A DNA stretch of 64,000 bases from Paraphoma chrysanthemicola (taxonomy: Eukaryota; Ascomycota; Dothideomycetes; Pleosporales; Phaeosphaeriaceae). Below are positions 23,343 to 33,703 of the stretch, piece after piece. The notes under the pieces are model-generated. The model saw nothing but the letters and a program-made list of their open reading frames with translations, was not told the DNA's origin and did not search any database. Both the position numbers and the translations under genes were made by a program. Location of the stretch: contig JAGMWG010000007.1 of NCBI GenBank assembly GCA_020744225.1, positions 806,001 through 870,000 on the forward strand, read 5' to 3'. The first letter of the stretch is position 1; each line of letters starts with the position of its first letter.

Positions 23343-25709
23343 ATGAGCACAACCACCGCCACCACAACAAAGCACAAAGACGAGTATGCCTGCCACGAGG
23401 AACCGCAGTCCCAGGTAGAAGCAGCGATTGAATTCGCGCAACAAGCTGAGCGACTGGGTCAATATGCTCCCCACCAGGAGAGTGATGCGACAGGATCAAC
23501 CCAAGCAATAGAAGCCAAGTTCGTAACTGCCCAAGACCCCGTAATTCTTACCGCCGATGGCGGTAGACTTCCAGCAGTTCCGATCGAAGAAGCGACGAAA
23601 CTGAATCGCCTGAGAAATGTGGTTGAAAGTCACAATGCTTTCCCGGATGCACCAGTCGAGCCTAGAACGCGCATAGCGAAGGATGGAACTGTTCATGGGC
23701 TGCTTACTGAAGAGGAAGAGAAGAGAGGGGAGGGGAAATCCGATGCACCTCTTGGAGACTCAAAAGCACCATGGAAGACAAGTCCTTTGTTCCCGCCATT
23801 GCCTATGTACGGTCCACCGACTCTGTTAAGAAAGTTGCAATGTTGGGTATTTCGAGCGTCGTCTGCGGTCTTATCCTTCCTGTTTCTTCTTGTCATCATC
23901 CTTGGAGCCGCATTCACCTCACTGCCCGGGATGGCCACGTACCTTTGGCTGCGACTTACGTTCCGCAATCCGGCTAAGCGCCGGCCTTTCTACGAAGAGG
24001 AGGATCGTAGGAAGAGAGCAAGACGAGTAGAAGAGAAGGCATGGGTAAAGCAACAGAAGGCTCGACCGAAGAAAGAGGCGGTCCATGTGGAAAAGGGGGT
24101 CACAGAAGACGACTTTATACCGCTGGAAGGTGGACCGGATCCTCTGAAGTGCGACGTGCGCTTGTACGCACGTCGTGTCGGCCTCGACTGTGAGATCTTT
24201 GATGTTCAGACAGAAGATGGGTTCATAATAGAGCTTTGGCATCTCTATGATCCCCGGAATTACAAACGAACGGAGCAGTCGCAACGAACGCCACAATCAC
24301 CTGAAATCTTTTCAGAGAATGGCACATCACATGGAGTTTCCGGTTCACAATATGCTGACGGCGAGAAGAAGTATCCTGTGCTCATGATACACGGCCTTCT
24401 ACAATCTGCAGGTGCATATTGCACCAACGATGATGACAGCCTTGCTTTCTTCCTCGCAAAGAGCGGATACGATGTCTGGTTGGGCAACAATCGGTGTGGA
24501 TTCAAGCCGCGACACGTCTTGCTCCAGTACGACGATCCAAGGATGTGGGCCTGGAACATCAGGCAAATGGGTGTCATGGATCTTCCAGCTCTAATCTCAC
24601 GAGTCCTGTCAGAAACAGGCTTTCAAAAGCTCGGTCTCATTGCACACAGCCAAGGAACAACTCAATCGTTGGTGGCACTCGCCAAAGAGCAGAGACCGGA
24701 GATTGGTGAGAAGATTTCAGTCTTCTGCGCTCTTGCACCAGCTGCATATGCGGGACCTCTTATCGGCAAAGCCCAATTCAAATTCATGAGTGTCATCAAC
24801 CCGCTCATGTTCCGACTGGTGTTTGGAATACACGCCTTCATTCCTTTCATGATGACGATGCACTCCCTCCTCCCGGGCCATTTCTATGGGGACATGGGCT
24901 ACCGTGTCTTCGCTTTCCTTTTCAATTGGACAGACGACCGCTGGGAGCGGGATCTGAGAGATCGCATGTTTCAATTTGCGCCTGTTTATGTCAGTGCAGA
25001 GAGCATGAGGTGGTGGCTTGGACGCGAATGCTTCGCAAAGCAAAAATGCATTCTAGCTACGCGCGAAGAAAAGACCATGGAGGACAAAGAGGATGAGGAG
25101 GAAGATGACCATGCGACGCATGCCATGTCTTCGGGTGACAACTCTGATAACGACCAAGATGACGACGCAGACGATGCTCATCCTGGGAGCGAGCCACTCA
25201 ACCGGAATAAGCACCGGGTGCAGAGGCGGAACAGTAGCAACGCCAAGTTCGCATGGTACGGACCAGATACGCCACCGTTTGCTCTTTGGGTATGCGGTTC
25301 GGACGACCTCGTCGATGGGCGCCGCCTGCTTCGCCGATTCGAGCGCGGTCGTGAGCCTTTTGTTGATGTCGTGCATTCCAAGATCATCGAAGGCTACGAG
25401 CATCTCGATGTTATATGGGCCATGGACGCGATCGAGAAAGTCGGTAAGGAGGTCAGAGAAGTGCTCTGGAAGACCGCGCCTGAAGCGGCAAGGAAGGTCT
25501 GTCGTACACCCAAGGCTTGCGAAGGTATCACGGACTTTTACCGGCGCAGAGGAGAAGAGAGGGAGAACGCGACCCGGGAGCTTGACGTTACTGCTGGCGA
25601 GTGGAGTGAGAAAGGCGCTGTGCAGGTTGGTGGAGGAAGTGGAGAGGGCGATAGAGACCTTGAGGCTGAGATCAAAGAGACGGAGTCGACGATGCTTTCT
25701 GAGGAGTGA
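23343..25709 (+). CDS. Membrane-anchored steryl-ester/triacylglycerol lipase (abhydrolase)
   Basis: Acid-lipase-type alpha/beta hydrolase, like the yeast Tgl1/Yeh steryl ester hydrolases, which mobilise neutral lipids. Intronless, 788 residues. A hydrophobic segment at about 171-199 (LSFLFLLVIILGAAFTSLPG) follows a polar N-terminus. The lipase core carries YPVLMIHGLLQSAG, DVWLGNNRCGF, the nucleophile elbow AHSQG (Ser436), Asp654/655 in GSDDLVD and His687 in GYEHLDV, a complete triad. A strongly acidic, low-complexity insert (about 575-620) lies between the nucleophile and the acid/histidine part. The tail is Glu/Arg-rich. No signal peptide precedes the anchor, so a type II topology at the ER, lipid droplet or plasma membrane is likely. 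Confidence 0.9.
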   Translation: MSTTTATTTKHKDEYACHEEPQSQVEAAIEFAQQAERLGQYAPHQESDATGSTQAIEAKFVTAQDPVILTADGGRLPAVPIEEATKLNRLRNVVESHNAFPDAPVEPRTRIAKDGTVHGLLTEEEEKRGEGKSDAPLGDSKAPWKTSPLFPPLPMYGPPTLLRKLQCWVFRASSAVLSFLFLLVIILGAAFTSLPGMATYLWLRLTFRNPAKRRPFYEEEDRRKRARRVEEKAWVKQQKARPKKEAVHVEKGVTEDDFIPLEGGPDPLKCDVRLYARRVGLDCEIFDVQTEDGFIIELWHLYDPRNYKRTEQSQRTPQSPEIFSENGTSHGVSGSQYADGEKKYPVLMIHGLLQSAGAYCTNDDDSLAFFLAKSGYDVWLGNNRCGFKPRHVLLQYDDPRMWAWNIRQMGVMDLPALISRVLSETGFQKLGLIAHSQGTTQSLVALAKEQRPEIGEKISVFCALAPAAYAGPLIGKAQFKFMSVINPLMFRLVFGIHAFIPFMMTMHSLLPGHFYGDMGYRVFAFLFNWTDDRWERDLRDRMFQFAPVYVSAESMRWWLGRECFAKQKCILATREEKTMEDKEDEEEDDHATHAMSSGDNSDNDQDDDADDAHPGSEPLNRNKHRVQRRNSSNAKFAWYGPDTPPFALWVCGSDDLVDGRRLLRRFERGREPFVDVVHSKIIEGYEHLDVIWAMDAIEKVGKEVREVLWKTAPEAARKVCRTPKACEGITDFYRRRGEERENATRELDVTAGEWSEKGAVQVGGGSGEGDRDLEAEIKETESTMLSEE

Positions 25710-26437
25710 AGGAGCTGAGGAGAGACTAGATGGTGACTTGAGTTTCGTATACATGCATTTGTTCAGCGTTTTCTTTCAGCATACACGATATACCCTTTCC
25801 TTAACAGTGGTGGAGAAGGCGGGCTAGTACGTTAGACGAATAAACATACAGTGAACTACTATTGACTCTGGTCACTTGTGACCAAGGTATTTCCATCGTT
25901 AGCTACTGGGCTGCTGTGTTTCCGCCTGTGATGGCGTTTACTGCATCTCTCCACTTAAGTGCGCTAGGACTCGCAAATATCTACGCCATCAGCAGGACCT
26001 TCATAAGATCCTGGTGGCCTCCAAGTTACTATACCAAGCCTTCTAAAGTTGCCCTAGGTGTATTTGAATACATAATGCATTCATCGACCGTGGTGTTCAT
26101 GTTGTTCCTCAGAGGGTGCAGTAGGGGTCGAGACTGAGTGAACCAATCAGAACGACAGCATTTTGAAAGCGGTTCCGCATGTGAAGATGCCTACAGGCAA
26201 GGACATCCAGCAACATTACTAAAGCGGGAATTCGAAGCCCGTAGAAGACACTTGCGGCTTAACTTCCACGGCTATGATGGTATAGTGATCCTGGACAGCG
26301 ACTGTGACTCGGCACACCAGGCGACGCGACTGCTGCCGAGGTCCATTGGACTTTGTGGTCTGAGCGTGCGACATCGCGACGAGAGTCCCGACACTCACGC
26401 TTCAACCCATTGAATCTCTACACGCCCAAAACTCAAG
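25710..26437. other. Intergenic region
   Basis: About 730 bp between two same-strand genes; no supported gene or repeat seen. Confidence 0.5.
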
Positions 26438-29400
26438 ATGGACGCTTCTAACGGGGTGCCACATCCGCGCAAGAGGCGGCGGAGAAGACGCCACGACCGG
26501 CCAGCCATTTCGGCGCGTTTACTGCTCGACGATCGCATGAAAGGTGAAGTGGGAGTGCTGTCCGAGGACCTCTTTACCGACCTGTTTCCTGGCTTCAAGA
26601 TCTCCGGTAAGTATCGCGACTTCCGAGTAGTTGGGATCTCACTAATTGCAATAGATGTCAACGGCGACTCGTCAAAAGAAGCTCGAGTCCATCACGTCGC
26701 GATTACCCCGTGGCTGCCGAGCTCCATCGTGGCTTCCCAAAGCATACCCTGGACCATACTGCCCGTTCGCATCGCCGAAAAGGACGAGGGTTCCGCCGCG
26801 CGACCACACTCGTCCCTCCAGATTCCGGCTTCGTCGCTTGCCTTGCAGTCCTTCTCCCAGGTTCTGCACAGCCTTGCGCCGAATCGCACACAGCGCCGAG
26901 ATGCCCCCATAGAGGTGCGCATACATGATGTCGTGCCAATCGGGTTAGACACGGTGTATGTCAATCTTGATACAGAAGCACTACGGAAGCTGGATGAGGT
27001 GCACGCGAAATTTGGCGGCGGCTTCACGGACAAGACGAACGGCTCGCTGAGAGGCCCGAAGAATCGCTATCTCGAGGTGAACGGGACGAAAGGAAAAATG
27101 GCAGCAGCGAATGCAGCAGCCCAAGAGCAAGTCTGGCGGAAAGCTGTGCGAGACGCATTGCAATTGCCCACCGTGCTTCATATCGGCGACCTCCTGCCTC
27201 TGCCGCTACCTGCGCATCCCATCACCCACGTCCCTCCTCCGCCCGCGAAGATCACTGCGTGTGAGCCTGTATCGCAAGGTCTGTTGCTACCGAGCACGCG
27301 CATAGTTGTGCTTCAGTCGCACCGCACTTCCAAGTCAGCCGTGGTCCTTGCACCGCCGAGGCCAGCACCAATCACGAACGGCTTTGGAGACGATGATGAT
27401 GCCGACGATACATCCAACGACACCTTCTACTCCGCCGCAGAAGACCGCACCGAGTCGCGGACCACCTCTCCCCCAGACGAAGAATCGACGGACAATCTTG
27501 ACTCGGAGCTCTCAGGGACCGATGGCGGCGATCTCTCGGATGAAGAGGATATCATTTCGCTGAGCGCGCCTTTGCTCCCGCCGCAGTCGTCGGGCATGCT
27601 CTCATCTTTCACCGCTGCGACCCCTCGACCAGGCAACTTCCGGACCAATGGTATTGCAACGCCAGGCTCGGTCTATTCTAGCTTCACTGCGACAACCGCA
27701 CGCGGACCGACATCGAACAAGAGCAAGGTATTCAAGGCACAGGGTTTGCTGCAAAGCATTCCAGATGAGCTGGTACATCCCAAGCCAGGCGGCGAAGATG
27801 ATGAAGAAGCTCGCGTATTCGTGGATACCAATACTCTAGTCAAGGTCGGTTGCTTCTCTGGTGACTGGGTCAAGATTGAGGCCACCGAGGAGCCCTCATC
27901 GCATCCTTTCTGGGGGATGGGAGCATTTGGCGGTGCGGTAGATGACGAAGAAAGCTCGAATTGGCGTCCCGTTCGTGTTTTTGGCCTGCCGGAGAACATG
28001 TCGAAAAAGATTGCGCGTTACGCTGTTCACAAGACCGCAGATCGCGAGCGAAGGTCAAGTGTCTCAACGATTGGACCAGTGAGCACATCCTTACAGGCAT
28101 ATTTGTCGCCCATCCTCTTGGCGAATCTGGGAAGTCCGTCCCATCTTCGTATAACACCACTTGCGCCTCACCAATCGTCGCACCTACCGCGGAGTACCGC
28201 GATTCAGAAACCTCGCCTCACCAGCTCATCGACACCTCCTTCTGCCAAGGAAGTCACTCTCTTGAAGCTCTCCACGCCACTGTCATCCGATCGACTATTG
28301 CAACCCAGCTTGTTCGCTGCGCTCAAAGAGCATTTTGAGCAGAAGCGACGTGTTGTCAAAAGTGGCGATCTGATTGGTGTCTCCATCGACGAGTCCCTAG
28401 GTCGAGCTGTATTCCAGACCGCCGCAGACGAAGAGGCTGGTAGCGATGAATTGCTGTCTAGGTCAAAGAAAGCTACTGATAGTACTGCGACTACCGATAG
28501 CCAAACCCCAAAGATGGTGGCTTGGTTCAAGATTGGTAACGTCTCGGCATCGTCCCATACTCCGGGTGACGGCGAAGAAGGAGATCTATGGGGCGGCGCA
28601 GTAACGGTCGATGCTGCCAGCACGAAGATGGAAATGAATGGCAGTGAACAAGGAAAAATGCCTGCTCCAATTAACAATGCATGGCAGTATTATCTTGGTG
28701 CCAAGCGCACGCCGGTCGCCAGCTCCCAGAAGACGATGGTACTAGATGAGCTTCCCAAGCCCTACGTATCCTCGCTACGAAGACGGCTACGAGAATTGAT
28801 ATCCGTTGCTACCAGCCCGAGGGCCATTCACCTCGGACTGCCGCCGGTCGCTGTTCTGATAACCTCGACACAACGCGGCATAGGCAAAGCTACTGTCGCG
28901 ACAAAGGCTTGCGAAGACCTAGGTCTCCATACATTCTCTATCGATGCTTTCGACATAGTCACCGAAGGCGGTGCGGGAGGTGGCGATGTCAAGACCGAAG
29001 GCTTCCTCAAAGCAAGAGCCGAACGAGCGTTCACATGCGGCGCTGAGTTCACCGCTTTGCTCGTCAAGCACATCGATGCGCTGAATGCTGATCGAATGAA
29101 CATCGCGCTGAAGGAGATCCTGGCTGATAGCCGCGTATTGGTCGCAACCACAACAGAGATTGACAAGGTCCCTGAAGGCATTCGCGGTCTGTTCACGCAC
29201 GAGATTGAAATGACTGCCCCTGATGAGGGCGAAAGAGAGGGCATCCTTCGCAGCATTATCGATGACGCAGGCATCAGATTGTCACCGGAGGTAGATCTGG
29301 GCAACGTGGCTGTCAAGACTGCAGCTCTTGTTGCTGGTGACCTCGTAGACGTGGTTGACCGAGCTCTTGTCGCAAAACGCAATCGAATCGAGGAGCTGGC

Positions 29401-30802
29401 TGCTTCAGCGTCAAAGGCATTGTCAAACGCAGAGAAGATTACGACCCGCGACATTGAACTTGCTGGAGGTCACTTCAGTAACAGTTTGACAAAGGCCGAT
29501 CTTGATGGTGCAGTGGATGCAGCACGCAAGAACTTTGCAGACTCGATCGGAGCGCCCAAGATCCCCAACGTCGGATGGTCAGACGTTGGTGGTCTCACAC
29601 ACGTCAAAGACGCAGTCATGGAGACTATTCAACTGCCGCTCTCGCGTCCTGAGCTGTTCGCCAAGGGCATGAAAAAGCGCAGTGGTATTCTGTTCTATGG
29701 CCCTCCGGGAACCGGAAAGACTTTGCTCGCCAAAGCTATCGCGACCGAGTTCTCGCTCAACTTCTTCAGTGTCAAAGGACCGGAATTGCTCAACATGTAC
29801 ATTGGTGAATCTGAAGCCAATGTGCGACGTGTGTTCCAGCGAGCGCGTGATGCACGTCCGTGCGTTGTGTTCTTCGACGAACTGGACTCCGTCGCACCGA
29901 AGCGTGGCAACCAAGGTGACAGTGGAGGTGTTATGGATCGTATTGTCAGCCAGCTGCTTGCTGAGCTCGACGGCATGAGTGACGGAGGCGAGGGTGTCTT
30001 CGTCATCGGTGCAACAAACAGACCTGATCTGCTTGATCAAGCTCTGTTGCGTCCTGGTCGCTTCGACAAAATGCTGTATCTGGGTGTCTCGGACACTCAT
30101 GAGAAGCAGCAAACGATTCTGGAAGCCTTGACGAGGAAGTAAGTGATGGTCCCTCTAGATTCATGCACATCAAACTGACAGAACCCCAGATTCGCATTAC
30201 ATCCATCCCTCTCGCTACAACGCGTCTCTGAAGGTCTTCCCTTTACATACACCGGTGCCGACATGTACGCACTCTGTTCCGACGCAATGCTTAAAGCCGT
30301 CACTCGGCAAGCCCGCGCAGTCGACAAGAAAGTACAAGAATACAACGCAACCCACAGGCCCACCATATCCATTGCATACTTCTTCGACCACCTCGCTACC
30401 GAGGAAGACACAGCCGTCATGGTCACAGAAGAAGACTTTATCGAAGCCCACAAGGAACTCGTCCCCAGTGTTAGCGCCGACGAATTGCGTCACTACCAAC
30501 GCGTCCGCAATACCTTCGAAGGCACAGGCAAGAAGGAAGAAGAGAAACCAAAGCCTACCGTTAATCGATCCGTGCAAAATGCAAGCTACAAAGGCAAAGG
30601 CAAGGCCAAAGCCCCTGTCCAGGACGAGGAAGCCATGGTCATTAGGACCGAGAGCATCGATCTCAATGGCTCAGCTGTTGGAGGCGGAAGTGGGAAAGGA
30701 AAAGGCAAAGCTCCTGTTGCGAACCACGGAAGCAAGAATAGTGTTGATATTGCTGAAGGAGGGTTTGGAGATGCGGCGCAAGACGATGATTTGTATTCTT
30801 GA
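26438..30802 (+). CDS. PEX6: Peroxisomal AAA-ATPase peroxin 6
   Basis: Type II AAA-ATPase that works with Pex1 to extract ubiquitinated Pex5 from the peroxisome membrane. Introns 26607-26654 (48 nt) and 30139-30189 (51 nt) give 1421 residues. The N-terminal half has acidic Ser/Asp stretches typical of fungal Pex6. The first ATPase domain (about 790-900) is degenerate: its P-loop reads STQRGIGKAT and its Walker B lacks the usual acidic pair. The second is intact, with Walker A GPPGTGKT at 1072-1079, Walker B VVFFDELDS near 1127, and the second-region motifs GATNRPDLLDQALLRPGRFD. The C-terminus is a Gly/Lys repeat tail ending DDDLYS. The first intron is a multiple of three without a stop, so retention would keep frame. 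Confidence 0.95.
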
Positions 30803-31023
30803 TTTGTACTTTGAAAAAGCTGAATTATATATCTGCATTGCGTGGAAAAGTATAGGGAATGAGAAGCGTCGGATATTCAGGCATCAGACATGGCATGGAT
30901 CTGTTGATGTTCACGTGGTGGATCAATGTGCTTGTGAAGTCCGAATGTATATGCACAATTATATAAGGAATTAATTGGGAATACCCAGTGAGAGAGATCA
31001 TGTATTCCCATTGTGTATCCTCG

Positions 31024-31431
31024 TCAAGTCAAGGGCCCTGCCACCAATGATAATCCCTCCACTCGACCACTCAACATAAGCTCCTCACTCGTCCTAGCAC
31101 CCCACCGCCGAAAAATTTGTTGCATATCCCATTGCATTTCCCGTTTTCGCTTCCAATATATCGGACCGGCCATAGCATAGTCGCAAATGAACTTGGACTG
31201 CGAGTCTTCGTCCTCGCTGTGGAAGTTGTATTCCTCAGTCGGCGATCCATGCTGCAGAAGCAAGTCCAACGGCGTGCGGCCCCGCCAATCAGGTTTGTTG
31301 ATGTCAGCGCCGTGTCTGTGCAGGAAATCGCCGACGGTGGTAGCATAGTGCAGAGCAACGAAATGGAAGGGAGTCTGTTGCTGTCGCCCACCGTGACGAT
31401 CAATGAGTTCGGGACTCAGGCTGAAGAAGGT
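31024..31431 (-). pseudogene. Ankyrin-repeat fragment without a start
   Basis: An open frame of about 135 codons with no ATG before its ankyrin-like part, bounded upstream by an in-frame TAG at 31441-31443. It reads TPFHFVALHYATT, then FLHRHGADINKPDWRGRTPLDLLLQHGS: one nearly complete ankyrin repeat and half of another. The rest, with an IYWKRKREMQWDM segment, is unassigned. A separate upstream exon cannot be excluded, but the space is occupied by a kinase fragment on the other strand, so a relic is more likely. Confidence 0.5.
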
Positions 31432-31473
31432 ATTTAGCTAGCCGACGAGGTCGACGCCAAGTGCAGATCCTAG

Positions 31474-31853
31474 GGGAAAACACAAGTGGTCTCGCTGCCG
31501 AATGATGTCCAAGGACGATCGAAGTTTGATTGTCGACAACATCCAGACGTGTTCCATGGCGGAGATGGTTACCGATACAGCAGAAAGTACGATTTCTATA
31601 GCCTAGGCTTTGTTTTGTTGGAGATTGCGCTGTGGAGACGGGTCAAGGAAGACACCTTTCGGACTGTCGTGAATCCTGACAGCGTGATGAAATGCTCAAC
31701 TCCCTTTCTAAAGACGTTGATCATCGAACGGGATCCAAATATCGAAATGCGGTGATGGCTTGTCTGAACTGGGACGATGAAGATGAAGATATAGACCAGT
31801 TCTATTTGAAGGTTGTGCAACCCCTGACAACATGTCAGTGTGGCATGCAATAG
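31474..31853 (+). pseudogene. Broken protein-kinase C-lobe fragment
   Basis: The first frame (31474-31755) has QHPDVFHGG, then YRYSRKYDFYSLGFVLLEIALWR. This is the kinase APE-downstream/F-helix region (D-x-YSLG-VLLEIALW) as found in fungal HET/NLR-associated kinases. It ends at a stop after NIEMR. The adjacent frame continues with KYRNAVMACLNW and DQFYLKVVQPL to a stop at 31853, the expected end of such a domain, so one frameshift separates the halves. An in-frame TAG lies just upstream at 31471-31473. There is no N-lobe or catalytic HRD, so this is a decayed remnant. Confidence 0.6.
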
Positions 31854-32161
31854 CTGTGTCGTTTGTTTGAGCTAAGGAGACGTCTATTGTATGAGTCTGC
31901 TGAGAGGACCATCAAGCTTGTTGGGAAGAATATCGATTTGCGGTGTTAAGTAGTAGTGATGGCGTGCGCTTGAATAGGCACCTTATCAGTGTTCAAGGTT
32001 GAAGTACATTTTTAGTCGCATAGATTAAGGAGAGCTTTTCGAATCACCGTCGTACGCCGCAATACGGACTGAGATTGATATTCAAAGCTCCCAGGAAAGT
32101 TTTGATGCTCATAAGAGCATCGGGATTACTGCACAAAAGCCCAGCCCCACAAGCGTAAGTC
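31854..32161. other. Intergenic region
   Basis: About 310 bp between the kinase relic and the 3' end of the MFS gene; nothing recognisable. Confidence 0.45.
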
Positions 32162-33703
32162 TCAAACGCCCTTGGCACCATCTTCGATATCTTTACTTCT
32201 CCTTGGCTCGCTGCTCTCATCACTTTCTGTGTCACTCAGCAATCCGTCCCAAGCCTCGTCATCTACGCTATCAGCATCATCTTGTCTGCCAACGTCCTTA
32301 TCAACCTTGACATTGACGAACAGAACCCAGAGACCCAAGTCGTAGATGATTCTGCAGATACCCGTTGCCAAAAATGCGACCCAGAAGGTACCGTTACCAG
32401 AAAGCAAGCCGGTGATTGATGGTCCAACACTCATTGCAAGCGTACGCAACATACTCGTGATTCCCATGACACCTGTTCGCTCCTCAGGCCGCACAACTGC
32501 AGCGATGAATGCAGCACGGGGAGCTTGATCCATGCTGTTCAACGCAGCACGGAACAGCATCAGGCCGACGGTCCAGCCTATCGTGCTTGGCAGTGGAATG
32601 AAGGCGCTGGCGATCGAAGAAGGCAGATGCGTAAAGACCATGGTGTTGATCAAGCCGATGTGCTTTGCCAATGGGCCAGCAAATACTGCGCTGACAGCAC
32701 ACAAGAACTGCGATGCTGATGTGATGTCGCCGAGCGTTGATTTCGACAAGTGGAACTTCTGATCTACGTAATAGTTCATCAGCGAGTATGGGGTCATACC
32801 ATCGGCGAGCGAGTCGATCGCCAACAGGATCCAGAGTTTGTACATAATGGAACGTGTGGACTTCGAAATTTGAGTGAAATACCCCGGCTTCTTGCCAGGC
32901 TGGGTATTGGAGATCTGTCTCCGTGCGCGACGCTGTTCTGCCTCATCGAAGCCGTCGGTAGTACTTGGAGTCATGGCTTCCAGGAGGACTTCCTCCTCTT
33001 CGCCACTGTCTCTTCCCCTTTCTCGCATCTCTGGACGCCTCTCGCCCGCAGCTTCACATCTCTTACTCAAGCCAAGACAGAGAATGCTGCCAATGACTCC
33101 GAAGGCAGCGTATGCCCAGAACAGTGCATGGAACGCCTTGGTAGAATTGCCACCGCTACGCTTTTCAAGTGCCTGAACAGTTCTTCCGGCCACTTCTGCA
33201 CCGACGGCGCCGGCCATGGTTGTTGCTGTAACATACCATGACAGAACATCACTTCTCGTCTTCTCATCGGTCAAGCCGCTCAAAATACTCTCTTCAACAG
33301 CTCTGAAGGGGCCGCAATCAGCACCAGTCACGCTGATAATGCCAAAGACGGCTGCAATAAGCAGAATCCAAAAGCTTTCGGACAGGGCAAAAACCACTCC
33401 TGAACCAGCCATCATGATGCTACCCATGAACAGAATCCTCCTCCTTCCAAGCTTGTCGGCCACAAGCGTGAGTAGTAGCGAAAGCAGCACATCTCCAAGA
33501 AGCGTTAGCGTCATAAACACTCCGATGCGCGAATCCGGGAACTTGAGCGAGGCAAAGAACAACGCCAGGATCAGACTCGGGATGCCGGCCGTGAACATGC
33601 GCAACGAGCGCAGCATGATGATGATGTATGCATCTCGTCCGATCGAATTGAGCGAAGTGATTCCAAGAAAGTCAGCAACTCGCGATAAGGCAGATCGAGG
33701 CAT
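32162..33703 (-). CDS. Major facilitator superfamily transporter
   Basis: Intronless, 513 residues from ATG 33703 (the frame runs further upstream but has no ATG there). Twelve hydrophobic segments fit the MFS fold. Motif A is LVADKLGRRRILF in the loop after the second helix. The central cytosolic loop is long and charged (MRERGRDSGEEEEVLLEA), and the C-terminus is very acidic (DDADSVDDEAWDGLL). The charged helix-5 region and RAALNSMDQAPRAAFIAA resemble a fungal group of uncharacterised MFS proteins. No substrate can be assigned. It sits alone in an otherwise gene-poor, relic-containing stretch. Confidence 0.88.
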   Translation of the reverse strand: MPRSALSRVADFLGITSLNSIGRDAYIIIMLRSLRMFTAGIPSLILALFFASLKFPDSRIGVFMTLTLLGDVLLSLLLTLVADKLGRRRILFMGSIMMAGSGVVFALSESFWILLIAAVFGIISVTGADCGPFRAVEESILSGLTDEKTRSDVLSWYVTATTMAGAVGAEVAGRTVQALEKRSGGNSTKAFHALFWAYAAFGVIGSILCLGLSKRCEAAGERRPEMRERGRDSGEEEEVLLEAMTPSTTDGFDEAEQRRARRQISNTQPGKKPGYFTQISKSTRSIMYKLWILLAIDSLADGMTPYSLMNYYVDQKFHLSKSTLGDITSASQFLCAVSAVFAGPLAKHIGLINTMVFTHLPSSIASAFIPLPSTIGWTVGLMLFRAALNSMDQAPRAAFIAAVVRPEERTGVMGITSMLRTLAMSVGPSITGLLSGNGTFWVAFLATGICRIIYDLGLWVLFVNVKVDKDVGRQDDADSVDDEAWDGLLSDTESDESSEPRRSKDIEDGAKGV

